Assembly: GCF_023700745.1 (NCBI RefSeq) | Contig: NZ_JAMPYG010000016.1 | Coordinates: 1 to 64,000 of the forward strand | Origin: Rhodoferax sp. | Lineage (GTDB): Bacteria; Pseudomonadota; Gammaproteobacteria; Burkholderiales; Burkholderiaceae_C | Reading direction: 5' to 3' | Length of the DNA stretch: 64,000 nucleotides | Shown here: one piece after another, positions 35,469 to 43,961 of the stretch | Layout: each line of letters starts with the position of its first letter | How positions within the stretch are numbered: position 1 is the stretch's first letter | Program-made: the position numbers and the translations under genes | Notes under the pieces: generated by a model | Database searches by the model: none | What the model was told of the DNA's origin: nothing | The model's input: the letters and a program-made list of their open reading frames with translations, nothing else

Positions 35469-36770
35469 ATGAAGCGACTGACGACATTGACGGCCATGAT
35501 TGCGCTTGCGTTGAGCGCCGGTCTGGCATCGGCCCAGGACAAGCCGGCAGAATTGAAAATCGGCATTTCAACGTTTACATCCGGCCCGGCTTCGGTTTTT
35601 GGCGTGCCGGGCAAGGCAGCGGCCGACTTGTTGATTGCCGACATGAACGCCAAGGGCGGCATTGGCGGGGCCAAGGTGGTGGCGACCTATATCGACGAGG
35701 GCATTGGCGGCGACAAGCTGCTCAGCGAATACCGCCGGTTGGTGCAGGAGCAGGGCGTTCGTACCATGCTGTCGGCCATTTCCAGCGGCAACTGCAACAT
35801 CGTGGCACCGGTGGCAGAAGACCTGAAAGTGCTCAACGTGATGTGGGACTGTGGCACGGAAAAGGTGCTGGAAGAAAAACCCTATAAATACGTGGTGCGT
35901 ACGCAGGCCAATGCCACCACCGAAATGGTGGCTACGGTGCTGTACTTGCTGAAAACCCGACCCAATTTTTCAACGGTTGCGGTGGTCAACCAGGACTACG
36001 CCTGGGGTCGCGATTCGTGGGAGATTTTCCTCAACACGCTCAAAACGCTGAAGCCGGACGTGAAGGTGGTGGCAGAAATGTTCCCCAAATTCGGTTCCTC
36101 TGACTTCTCCACCGAAATCAGCCGACTGCAGGCCTTGCGCCCGGATGTCATTCTCAACACCTCCTGGGGTGGCGACCTTGATACCTTTGTGCGCCAGGCC
36201 TCGCAGCGCGGTTTATTCACCCAAGGGGCGACCATGGTGCTGCCGCTGGCTGAAAGTTCATTGGAGCGGCTCGGTACGGCCTTGCCGGCGGGGGTGATCG
36301 TGGGTGGCCGTGGCGACCATTATTTCCTCCATCCGGAAACCCGGGATGACCCCGCTCACAAGGAATTTGTGGCCAAGTTTCGGGCCAAAACCAATGCGTA
36401 TCCGATTTACCCGACCTATCACATGGCGCAAGCCCTGGTCGGTCTGAAAACCGGCTATGAGGATGCCATCAAGGCCAACGGCGGCAAGTGGCCCAGCACC
36501 GAGCAGGTCGCTGACGCCATGCGCAAGATGACGTTCACGGCCTACGGTCGCAAGGTCAGCATGCGCCAGGATGGCCAGGCGCTGGAAGACCAGTTGCTCG
36601 GCATCACCAAGCATGTCCCGCAGTACCCCTTTGCCGTGATGGACAAAATGATGCTGGTACCGGCCGATCTGGTGACGGCGCCGGTGGGCCAGAAGTCGCT
36701 GCCCTGGATCAAGACGCTCAAGGTGGACGTGCTGCAGAGCGACCGCCTGAAGACATACGATTTCAAATAA
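35469..36770 (+). CDS. Branched-chain amino-acid-type ABC transporter substrate-binding protein
   Basis: 433 residues from ATG 35469 (AGGAGA five bases upstream). Signal peptide MKRLTTLTAMIALALSAGLASA, then a type I periplasmic-binding (LivJ-like) fold: LKIGISTFTSGPASVFG, ADMNAKGGIGGAKV, the SAISSGN hinge, VVNQDYAWGRDSWE and the LNTSWGGD strand. The ligand is unknown; in this subgroup aromatic acids, amides, urea or alcohol-derived compounds are all found. It leads a six-gene operon with permeases, ATPases, an aldehyde dehydrogenase and an SDR, so the ligand is probably converted by these oxidoreductases. Confidence 0.9.
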   Translation: MKRLTTLTAMIALALSAGLASAQDKPAELKIGISTFTSGPASVFGVPGKAAADLLIADMNAKGGIGGAKVVATYIDEGIGGDKLLSEYRRLVQEQGVRTMLSAISSGNCNIVAPVAEDLKVLNVMWDCGTEKVLEEKPYKYVVRTQANATTEMVATVLYLLKTRPNFSTVAVVNQDYAWGRDSWEIFLNTLKTLKPDVKVVAEMFPKFGSSDFSTEISRLQALRPDVILNTSWGGDLDTFVRQASQRGLFTQGATMVLPLAESSLERLGTALPAGVIVGGRGDHYFLHPETRDDPAHKEFVAKFRAKTNAYPIYPTYHMAQALVGLKTGYEDAIKANGGKWPSTEQVADAMRKMTFTAYGRKVSMRQDGQALEDQLLGITKHVPQYPFAVMDKMMLVPADLVTAPVGQKSLPWIKTLKVDVLQSDRLKTYDFK

Positions 36771-36796
36771 GCTGATTTTTCCATCCGGTTTTGCCC

Positions 36797-37702
36797 ATGA
36801 ATGCAAGTCTATTTGCGCTCGCCCTGATGGATGGCGTCTCCTACGCGGCGCTGTTGTTTCTGGTGGCGCTGGGGCTGACGCTGATCTTTGGTGTCATGCG
36901 CATCCTCAATATTGCGCATGGCAGCCTCTATGCCTGGGGTGGCTATTTCGCCGCCACGCTCGGGCTGCTGATCACCCGCTTCGAGTTGTCACCGCTGCTG
37001 GCCCTGCCCGCGCTGGTGGTCGCCGCCGTGCTGCTGGGCGGCTTGCTGGGCACGGTGCTGGAGTTTGCCCTGCTGCGTCGTATTCTCGACAAAGATCCGA
37101 TCTTGCAGTTGCTGGTGACCTTTGCTGCTTTCATGGTGCTCGAAGACTTGCAACGCATGATCTGGGGTGTGCAACCCGTTTTTGTTTCGGATGTTGTGTC
37201 GCAATTGGGCACGCTCAGTGTGGCAGGGGTCACCTACACCCGCTACCAGTTGCTGGTGTTGCCGTCGATGGCCGTGCTGGCATTTTTTGGCTTGCGCTGG
37301 TTTCTGGGTCGCACCGCGCTGGGTCGCCAGGTGACTGCCGTCACCCATCACCGGGAGGTGGCGACTGCCATGGGGGTCAACACCGGGCGCGTCACCTGGT
37401 TGACGATCTCGGTGGGTTGTGCGCTCGGCGCGCTTGGCGGTGCGCTGGCGTCGCCCACCACGTCCTTCACGCCCGGCATCGGCGCTGAAATGATGGTGCT
37501 GTCGTTTGCCGTGGTGGCGACCGGCGGCTTGGGCCAGATTGGCGGCGCCGCGCTGGCGGCGTTGATGATCGGGCTGGCGCGCTCCTTTGCCATTTACCTG
37601 CTGCCCGAACTCGAAGTGCTGGTGCCCTACCTGATCATGGTGGGGGTGCTGCTGATCCGGCCTGAAGGCCTGTTTTCGACCGCTGCGGCCCGGAGGATTT
37701 GA
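36797..37702 (+). CDS. ABC transporter permease (LivH-like)
   Basis: 301 residues from ATG 36797; about eight membrane helices. The motif ATAMGVNTGRVTWLTISVGCALGALGGALASP (about 196-227) is the LivH coupling-helix region that contacts the ATPases, with the preceding RHR-type basic stretch. Pairs with LivM downstream; its stop TGA shares a base with the LivM start. Confidence 0.92.
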   Translation: MNASLFALALMDGVSYAALLFLVALGLTLIFGVMRILNIAHGSLYAWGGYFAATLGLLITRFELSPLLALPALVVAAVLLGGLLGTVLEFALLRRILDKDPILQLLVTFAAFMVLEDLQRMIWGVQPVFVSDVVSQLGTLSVAGVTYTRYQLLVLPSMAVLAFFGLRWFLGRTALGRQVTAVTHHREVATAMGVNTGRVTWLTISVGCALGALGGALASPTTSFTPGIGAEMMVLSFAVVATGGLGQIGGAALAALMIGLARSFAIYLLPELEVLVPYLIMVGVLLIRPEGLFSTAAARRI

Positions 37703-38637
37703 TGCGATTGCGATTACTGGTTGGGGTGCTGGCGCTGGCGGTACTGGCGCTGGGCCTGGTTTTTCCGTGGCTCAAGACGCCGCTGTTGCTGGCGCTGGCC
37801 AATGGGCTGGCCGTGGCCGGTGTGATTGTGCTGATCCGCGCCGGGCAGGTGTCGTTTGGCAACGCCATGTTCGCCTGTCTGGCCGGCTACGGGGCGGCCT
37901 TCATGGCACGCGCCTGGCACCTCGATGCCTTGTTGCTGATTGGCCTGAGCGCTGTATTGGCGGCGCTGGCCGGTGCGGTCATCGGGCTGTTCATCGTGCG
38001 CTACCGTGGTATTTTCTTTGGCATGCTCAATCTGGCGCTGTCGATGGTGCTGTTTTCCGTGCTGGGCAAGTTTGGCGCTGTCACCGGCGGCACCGACGGT
38101 TTGCGCTTTGACCGGCCGACACTGGGTTTTGTTCACCTGGAACGTGAAGGCTTTGAGACCGCCTTGCTGGTGTTGGCGCTGCTCATGGCGATCGTGGCTG
38201 GCTGGCTGGTTCAGCGTTACTTTGCCAGCGTCTCGGGGCAGGCGCTGGCCGCCATCAAGACCAACGAGACCCGGCTGGAATACCTTGGCATCTCGGCGCG
38301 GCGTGTGTTCTGGGGCGGCTATGTGCTGGCTGCCACGCTGTGCGGCCTGGGCGGCAGTCTGTTTGCACTGGCGCAAGGGCTGGTGACGCCGGAGATGGGT
38401 TACTGGGTGCGCTCGGGCGAACTGGTTTTCATCGCCATTCTGGGTGGCTCCGGCCACGCGCTGGGGGCCTTCATTGGCGCCTTTGTGTTTGAGTTCATGA
38501 AACTGTACGCTGCCGCCCTGTTGACCGGTGCCTGGCAATTGGTCATGGGGCTGGTGCTGCTGGTGATGGTGTTCCTGGCACCCCATGGTGTGTTTGGCAT
38601 GATCGAGCGGCGACTGCGCTCCGGGAGAAGTGCATGA
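37702..38637 (+). CDS. ABC transporter permease (LivM-like)
   Basis: 311 residues from ATG 37702, preceded by GGAGG five bases away. About nine membrane helices; the region QALAAIKTNETRLEYLGISARRVFW (about 183-207) is the LivM coupling motif. It overlaps the upstream gene stop by one base and the ATPase gene by four (ATGA), a tight operon. Confidence 0.92.
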   Translation: MRLRLLVGVLALAVLALGLVFPWLKTPLLLALANGLAVAGVIVLIRAGQVSFGNAMFACLAGYGAAFMARAWHLDALLLIGLSAVLAALAGAVIGLFIVRYRGIFFGMLNLALSMVLFSVLGKFGAVTGGTDGLRFDRPTLGFVHLEREGFETALLVLALLMAIVAGWLVQRYFASVSGQALAAIKTNETRLEYLGISARRVFWGGYVLAATLCGLGGSLFALAQGLVTPEMGYWVRSGELVFIAILGGSGHALGAFIGAFVFEFMKLYAAALLTGAWQLVMGLVLLVMVFLAPHGVFGMIERRLRSGRSA

Positions 38638-39380
38638 GCGACTATGGACTGTTGTCAACGCGCGGCCTGTCGCTGTCGTTTGGCGGTGTCGTGGCGGCTG
38701 ACGTCATTGACTTCGATTTGCATCAAGGCGAGCGTCTGGCAGTGGTGGGGCAGAACGGCGCCGGCAAAACCACCTTCATCAACATCTGCACCGGCTACTT
38801 GTCGCCCAGTGCCGGGCAAGTGCGGTTTGACGGCGTTGACATCACCGGCCAGAGTCCGCGCGCCATTACCCGGCGCGGCATCGGACGCTCGTTTCAGTTG
38901 CCGCAGGTGTTCACCGAGCACACTGTGCGCGAATGCCTGATGCTGGCGGCCTCCGCGGTCAAACAGCGTCGCGGTTTCCTGCTGCCGCTGGGGGATGCAA
39001 TTGATGCACATGAGATCGACGAGACCCTGGAGCTGCTCCAGCTGACAGCACGCGCGCACGATTTGGCAGGCTCCCTGCCCGAGGGCCAGCGCAAGCTGCT
39101 CGATGTGGCGATGGCGCTGGTGCTCCGGCCCAAGCTGTTGATCATGGACGAGCCCACCAGCGGCGTGTCCACCGACGAGAAACATGGCCTGATGGCGGTG
39201 CTGATGCGCGCGCTCGACGAGCGCCAGGTGACGAGCATTTTTGTCGAGCACGACATCGACATCGTGCGCCGTTATGCCACCCGTCTGTGTGCCTGGATTG
39301 CCGGGCGCATTGCCGCCGATGGTCCCCCTGACGAGGTACTGCGTGATCCAGTCGTGATCAAGAACGTGATTGGTGAATGA
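38634..39380 (+). CDS. ABC transporter ATPase (LivG-like)
   Basis: 248 residues. Walker A GQNGAGKTT (about 38-46), SRSFQLPQVF Q-loop region, signature SLPEGQRKLLDVAMAL (about 145-160; the signature is PEGQ rather than SGGE, as often in LivG), Walker B LLIMDEPTSGV and switch H in VEHD. The first of two ATPase genes of the importer; overlaps the permease gene by four bases. The C-terminal end ADGPPDEVLRDPVVIKNVIGE is typical. Confidence 0.93.
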   Translation: MSDYGLLSTRGLSLSFGGVVAADVIDFDLHQGERLAVVGQNGAGKTTFINICTGYLSPSAGQVRFDGVDITGQSPRAITRRGIGRSFQLPQVFTEHTVRECLMLAASAVKQRRGFLLPLGDAIDAHEIDETLELLQLTARAHDLAGSLPEGQRKLLDVAMALVLRPKLLIMDEPTSGVSTDEKHGLMAVLMRALDERQVTSIFVEHDIDIVRRYATRLCAWIAGRIAADGPPDEVLRDPVVIKNVIGE

Positions 39381-39381
39381 C

Positions 39382-40062
39382 ATGTTGAGCCTTGAAAATA
39401 TCTCCGCCTCCATTGCCGGTATTTCGGTGCTGCGCAGCATCACGGTGCAACTCACGCGTGGCTCCATCGTCGCCGTGGTGGGGCGCAACGGCGCCGGCAA
39501 GACCACTTTGCTGCGTCTGATCATGGGTTTTTTGCCCGGTCATGGCGGGCGTGTGTTGCTTGACGGCACCGACCTGGCCCATGCGCCGGCGCGTCACCGG
39601 GCCCGGCTGGGCATCGGTTATGCCCCCGAAGACCGGGTCCTGTTTCCCACTTTCAGCGTCGAGGAGAACCTGCGTTTTCCTTGCGAGGTGATCGGCATGC
39701 CGCGGCGCGCTGTTGATGAGCGGCTGGACGAAACCCTGACCATCGTGCCCGAGCTGGAGCTCATGCTGGCGCGCTCCGGTGCCGCCCTGTCGGGTGGCCA
39801 GGGCAAGATGGTGGCGCTGGGACGTGCCGTCATGGCCGGCGAGCGACTGGTCTTGCTGGACGAGCCGTTCCAGGGCCTGGCACCGGTGTTGGCGCAGCAG
39901 TACGGGGCGTCACTGGAGCGTCTGCATCAGGCGCGACCCGAGTTGTGTGTGGTGATCACCGAGTCCAACCGCAGCCTGCTCAAAGACATCCCGACCCAGA
40001 CCCTGGTACTCGAACGTGGCGAGTTGCAGACGGATGAAGCCGCTGCAGCCGCGGTGCACTGA
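39382..40062 (+). CDS. ABC transporter ATPase (LivF-like)
   Basis: 226 residues from ATG 39382, one base after the LivG stop; a GTG nine bases upstream is also possible. Walker A VGRNGAGKTT, GYAPEDRVLFPTFSVEENL, signature LSGGQGKMVALGRA, Walker B LVLLDEPFQGL. The signature and length fit LivF. A 38-base gap separates it from the aldehyde dehydrogenase gene, and no terminator is seen between them. Confidence 0.93.
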   Translation: MLSLENISASIAGISVLRSITVQLTRGSIVAVVGRNGAGKTTLLRLIMGFLPGHGGRVLLDGTDLAHAPARHRARLGIGYAPEDRVLFPTFSVEENLRFPCEVIGMPRRAVDERLDETLTIVPELELMLARSGAALSGGQGKMVALGRAVMAGERLVLLDEPFQGLAPVLAQQYGASLERLHQARPELCVVITESNRSLLKDIPTQTLVLERGELQTDEAAAAAVH

Positions 40063-40100
40063 GCGCTGCCTGTATTTTTGTTTAACCTGAGGAATTTTTT

Positions 40101-41537
40101 ATGGCTCAGCATTTCATCAACGGCCAATGGGTGGCCGCCAGCAGCGGGCAGACCCTGCCCGTGATTGACCCCAGTACCGGTGAAGTCTTTGACCAACTGG
40201 CCCGCGGCAATGCCGCCGATGTCGACCTTGCTGTGGCGGCGGCACGCGCGGCCCTGTCAGGCCCCTGGAGCCGGCTGACGGCGACCGAGCGCGGGCGAAT
40301 TTTGATGAAGATGTCGCAGCTCATGCTGGAGCGCGTCGAAGCGTTGGCGCTGCAGGAAGCGCGCGATACCGGCAAGCCGTATTCGCAGGCGCGCAACGAC
40401 ATCGTGGTGGCAGCGCGTTATTGCGAGTTCTATGGCGGTGCTGCTGACAAGGTACATGGCCAGCAGATTCCCTACATGGCCGACTACCACGTGGTGGTGT
40501 TGCGCGAGCCTTACGGCGTGACCGCGCACATCCTGCCGTGGAACTACCCGGCGCAGATGTTCGGCCGCTCGGTCGTGCCCTCGCTGGCGATGGGCAATGC
40601 GGTGGTGCTGAAACCGTCGGAAGATGCCTGCCTGTCGCCGCTGGCGTTTTGTGAGCTGGCACGCGAGGCCGGTCTGCCGGACGGCGCCCTCAACGTGGTG
40701 ACCGGCCTGGGCGAAGAAGCCGGCGCCGCCCTGACCGCCCACCACGACATCGATTTTGTGACCTTCACCGGTTCGCCAGAAGTGGGCACCATGGTGCAGA
40801 AAGCCGCTGCCGAGCGCACCCTCAAGTGTGTGCTGGAGCTGGGCGGCAAGTCGCCGCAGATCGTCTTCGAGGACGCCGACCTGGAGCGGGCCGCCACCTT
40901 CGTGCTGAAGGCGATCACGCAAAACGGTGGCCAGACCTGCTCTGCCGGCAGCCGACTGCTGGTGCAGCGCTCGGTGTACGACCGCTTCGTCGGCATGGTG
41001 GCCGCGCGCTTCGCCCAGGCCTCGGCCGGCACGCCGGCGATGGACCGCGACTGTGGCCCGCTGATCAATGCCGACCAGAAACGGCGGGTGGAAGGCTTCA
41101 TCCGCCAGGCCATCGACAGCGGCATCCCGGTGCTGGCGCAAGGCGCGGTGGCCGAGGGCGTACCGGCCGGTGGTTTCTACGTGGCGCCAACCCTGTTTGG
41201 CCCGGTGCCGCGCGACCACCGGTTGGCCTGCGAAGAAGTGTTTGGCCCGGTGCTGGCGGCGATTCCGTTCGAGGACGAGGAAGACGCAGTGGCGCTGGCC
41301 AATGCCACGGATTTTGGTTTGCTGGCCGGCATCTGGACCCGCGACGGCGGCCGCCAGATCCGCATGGCCAAACGCATGCAGTGCGGTCAGGTTTACCTCA
41401 ACTGTTATGGCGCCGGCGGCGGCGTCGAACTGCCGTTTGGCGGTGTCAAACGCAGCGGCCATGGCCGTGAAAAAGGCTTCCTGGCGCTGGAAGAGTTCTG
41501 CAATGTCAAGACCGTGGTGCAGTACCACGGCCAATAA
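40101..41537 (+). CDS. NAD(P)+-dependent aldehyde dehydrogenase (betaine-aldehyde type)
   Basis: 478 residues. Catalytic C280 (GGQTCSAG), general base E246 (ELGGKSPQ) and oxyanion N148 (LPWNYPAQ) are in place, with coenzyme motifs KPSE (about 171) and FTGSPEVG (about 222-229). It oxidises an aldehyde to an acid. The ATG at 40101 has GAGGAA upstream. It is co-directional with the ABC importer and the SDR, so the pair would oxidise an alcohol to an aldehyde and then to an acid; it could also act alone. Exact substrate unknown. Confidence 0.9.
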   Translation: MAQHFINGQWVAASSGQTLPVIDPSTGEVFDQLARGNAADVDLAVAAARAALSGPWSRLTATERGRILMKMSQLMLERVEALALQEARDTGKPYSQARNDIVVAARYCEFYGGAADKVHGQQIPYMADYHVVVLREPYGVTAHILPWNYPAQMFGRSVVPSLAMGNAVVLKPSEDACLSPLAFCELAREAGLPDGALNVVTGLGEEAGAALTAHHDIDFVTFTGSPEVGTMVQKAAAERTLKCVLELGGKSPQIVFEDADLERAATFVLKAITQNGGQTCSAGSRLLVQRSVYDRFVGMVAARFAQASAGTPAMDRDCGPLINADQKRRVEGFIRQAIDSGIPVLAQGAVAEGVPAGGFYVAPTLFGPVPRDHRLACEEVFGPVLAAIPFEDEEDAVALANATDFGLLAGIWTRDGGRQIRMAKRMQCGQVYLNCYGAGGGVELPFGGVKRSGHGREKGFLALEEFCNVKTVVQYHGQ

Positions 41538-41560
41538 CGGTGAATGAAAGAGAGACCCCC

Positions 41561-42316
41561 ATGAACATGAGACTGAAAGACAAAGTGGCCATCGTGACCG
41601 GTGCCGCCAGCGGCTTCGGCGCAGAGATTGCACGCCAGTATGTGGCCGAGGGCGCCAAAGTGGCGGTGGCCGACATCAACGCCGCCGGCGCGCAGAGCGT
41701 GGTCGATGCCTTGGGCGCCAACGCCATCGCGGTGAGCTGCGACGTGACGAAACGGGCCGACATTGACGCGCTGGTTGTCGCCACGGTGGCACAATTTGGC
41801 CGGGTTGACATTGTGGTCAACAACGCCGGCTGGACGCACAAGAACCAGCCGCTGCTGGACGTGGATGAGGCCACCTTTGACCGCGTCTACAACATCAACG
41901 TCAAGTCGATCTTTCACATGACGCACGCGGTGGTGCCGCTGATGCGCCAACAGGGCGGGGGTGTCATTCTGAACATCGGTTCCACCGCCGGCATCCGCCC
42001 GCGCCCGGGACTGACCTGGTACAACAGCTCCAAGGGTGCGGTCAACCTGCTGTCCAAATCGATGGCCGTGGAACTCGGACCGGACAAGATCCGCGTCAAC
42101 GCCATCTGCCCGGTGATGGGCGCCACCGGCTTGCTCGAGTCCTTCATGGGCATGGCCGATACCCCGGAGAACCGCAAGAAGTTCATCGCCACCATTCCGC
42201 TGGGACGACTGTCGGAGCCCAAGGACATTGCGCGCGCAGCGGTCTTTCTGGGCAGTGATGACGCCGAATTCATCAGCGGTGTCGAGTTTCCGGTGGACGG
42301 CGCGCGCACGGTCTGA
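41561..42316 (+). CDS. Short-chain dehydrogenase/reductase (FabG-like)
   Basis: 251 residues from ATG 41561. Cofactor motif TGAASGFG (13-20), NNAG (87-90), catalytic S141, Y154 and K158 (SxxxxxxxxxxxxYxxxK), and the C-terminal SGVEFPVDG typical of classical SDRs. An Asp at residue 38 after the second strand suggests NAD+ preference. With the upstream aldehyde dehydrogenase it would form an alcohol-to-acid oxidation pair supplied by the ABC importer. Substrate unknown. Confidence 0.9.
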   Translation: MNMRLKDKVAIVTGAASGFGAEIARQYVAEGAKVAVADINAAGAQSVVDALGANAIAVSCDVTKRADIDALVVATVAQFGRVDIVVNNAGWTHKNQPLLDVDEATFDRVYNINVKSIFHMTHAVVPLMRQQGGGVILNIGSTAGIRPRPGLTWYNSSKGAVNLLSKSMAVELGPDKIRVNAICPVMGATGLLESFMGMADTPENRKKFIATIPLGRLSEPKDIARAAVFLGSDDAEFISGVEFPVDGARTV

Positions 42317-42398
42317 GCGCGGAAACAAACCCCGATTGGCAAGGCCAGTCACTTGGCCTGATCGGTCGCGCTAAAGTCATCGGCAATGCTGCGGAGTT

Positions 42399-43073
42399 TC
42401 ATGACTGCACCCGCTGTCGGGCCGCCACACGTTGTGCAAGATCGCGCATTAGCAGGGGTGGACTGGCCAGTACGGGGCAAGGCAACTCTTCCTGGAGCAG
42501 ATCCCGCAAATGCGCCAATGATGCCTGTGCTAACACGATCACGTCGACGGAGGGTGCCAAATTTGCCGCGGACAGCCGCACCAATTGGTCATGGCGCGTA
42601 CGATCTCCTGCCATCAGCGCAGCGTACGCTTCGGAATTGACCATGGGGTGAATGCTGACCGCCATACCCTGCTCTGCGGCGTGCGACTGCAGCAGTGCCG
42701 TGCTAGGGCCAACTGTACTGGTTGCGGTGCACAGCAAGCCAATCCGCCCACCTTCGCGCACCGCTTGAGCTGCCATGGGGTCATCGATTTTGAGCACAGG
42801 TTGACGGACCAGACGACGCGCTATGTCGACTGCTGGCGAGGTCGAGGAACAGGTCACAACGATCAGATCAGGTTGCGCGTCTGACGTCACCAGTATTTGT
42901 TCGACAACGCGCCGGTATACCGGCTCCTGCGGCCCTCCGCGCAACAGATCTTTGAGCAGGCTCTCGTTCAGGACGTGAAAGCACTCGACATCTGGCATCT
43001 CAGTACCCATGAGCTGTCGAAATGTATCAGAGAGAAATCCAACAGTATGGATAAACGCGATTTTTGTTGTCAT
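42399..43073 (-). CDS. Asp/Glu racemase-superfamily protein lacking one catalytic cysteine
   Basis: 224 residues with the two-lobe Asp/Glu racemase fold: VVTCSSTSP at 72-80 gives the first cysteine (C75), but the second expected cysteine position, around VLAQASLAH (180-188), is occupied by Ala/Gln. So it is unlikely to be a two-base racemase; related one-cysteine proteins are maleate cis-trans isomerase-like, arylmalonate decarboxylase-like or hydrolase-like. It is the last minus-strand gene downstream of the RuBisCO-like cluster. An eight-base tandem repeat lies 66-113 bases upstream of its start. Its base composition is ordinary, unlike the AT-rich genes before it. Confidence 0.75.
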   Translation of the reverse strand: MTTKIAFIHTVGFLSDTFRQLMGTEMPDVECFHVLNESLLKDLLRGGPQEPVYRRVVEQILVTSDAQPDLIVVTCSSTSPAVDIARRLVRQPVLKIDDPMAAQAVREGGRIGLLCTATSTVGPSTALLQSHAAEQGMAVSIHPMVNSEAYAALMAGDRTRHDQLVRLSAANLAPSVDVIVLAQASLAHLRDLLQEELPCPVLASPPLLMRDLAQRVAARQRVQS

Positions 43074-43138
43074 TAAGGGATTCCAAAAAATAGTCGTACC
43101 AGTCAGTACATGTCAATAACAGAGAGCATTTAAATATT

Positions 43139-43185
43139 TCTCAAAATCTCAAAATCTCAAAATCTCAAAATCTCAAAATCTCAAA
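43139..43185. repeat. Tandem octamer repeat TCTCAAAA, about 5.9 copies
   Basis: Five perfect copies of TCTCAAAA (43139-43178) and a partial sixth (to 43185) occupy the non-coding gap between the racemase-like gene and the phosphatase gene. Such repeats change copy number by slippage; here it is not inside a coding sequence. Confidence 0.9.
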
Positions 43186-43208
43186 TTGAATTCGATAAAT
43201 GAGAGCGG

Positions 43209-43278
43209 AGTTCAACATCAAGATATTTTTTAATCATGTGATCATAAATTATTTAAAATAAATAACCAATGTTGAACT
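43209..43278. repeat. Imperfectly spaced inverted repeat AGTTCAACAT / ATGTTGAACT
   Basis: A 10-base arm at 43209-43218 is exactly complementary to 43269-43278, with an AT-rich 50-base interval. The right arm covers the last codon of the phosphatase gene. It could be a stem at the transcript end. Confidence 0.5.
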
Positions 43279-43885
43279 ATCTTAGATGTGAATCATCACC
43301 CCAGGTTTCAATCGTCCACTGCCCCTTATTGATCGCTATCCAGTTGATTCCGGCATTCGGAATCGGATAGTCGCGTGGCGCTTGGAGCGGCAGACCGCGC
43401 GCTCTACGGTAAATGATGTCAAGTGCGCCTCCATGGGTTACAACCACGACGGTTTGCCCTTTGTGTTTTTGCACCAAGTGGTCAATGCAGTCCAGTACGC
43501 GGGCCTGGTGTTCTCGACGGCTTTCCCCACCGCCCGGAGATGCGTAATCTGGATCGTGTATTGCAATTGCATGAGCGTCTTTTTCATACTGATGAGCAAT
43601 CTCCTCAAGGGTCATTCCTTCGCAACGGCCGAAATGTCGTTCTCGCAAAGCTTGCAAAAGTGTCATAGGCAAATGCAGGATCTCAGAAATCGGTTGCGCA
43701 GTTTGACGTGCACGCAGCAAGTCGCTGCTGTACAAGGCGACCGCAGCAAGACCAGCAAAACGGCGTCCTACAGCAGTCGCTTGTGCTTCACCATTCGCGT
43801 TAAGCGCCAAGTCCATTTGGCCTTGCAATCGCAGTTCAACATTCCAGTCCGTCTCACCATGGCGGACAAAGCAGATACGAGTCAT
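43277..43885 (-). CDS. Histidine phosphatase-superfamily protein (phosphoglycerate-mutase-like)
   Basis: 202 residues. The phospho-histidine site is RHGE at 8-11 (H9), with R-type residues around R58-R60, E82 in RERHFG and second histidine H151 in VVTHGGALD. This is a CobC/GpmB-like branch that includes broad phosphatases and cofactor-dependent mutases; without the long inserts of GpmA it is more likely a phosphatase. It lies 76 bases downstream of the AT-rich TRAP genes on the same strand, itself moderately AT-rich. Because an RLP pathway may yield 3-phosphoglycerate, a role on that product is conceivable but unproven. Confidence 0.82.
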   Translation of the reverse strand: MTRICFVRHGETDWNVELRLQGQMDLALNANGEAQATAVGRRFAGLAAVALYSSDLLRARQTAQPISEILHLPMTLLQALRERHFGRCEGMTLEEIAHQYEKDAHAIAIHDPDYASPGGGESRREHQARVLDCIDHLVQKHKGQTVVVVTHGGALDIIYRRARGLPLQAPRDYPIPNAGINWIAINKGQWTIETWGDDSHLR

Positions 43886-43961
43886 TTTCTGACGTCCAAT
43901 AATTTAGATGACACATTGGTAAACTGATATAAATCAAGTTGGTAGACAAACAAGAGTAACT

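Noticed and set aside
40257..41633. 458-codon minus-strand frame opposite the aldehyde dehydrogenase
   Set aside because: No recognisable domain; aldehyde dehydrogenase on the plus strand has full catalytic residues.
43139..43185. Octamer repeats considered as a CRISPR array
   Set aside because: Units are contiguous with no spacers and far too short; no cas genes in the window.
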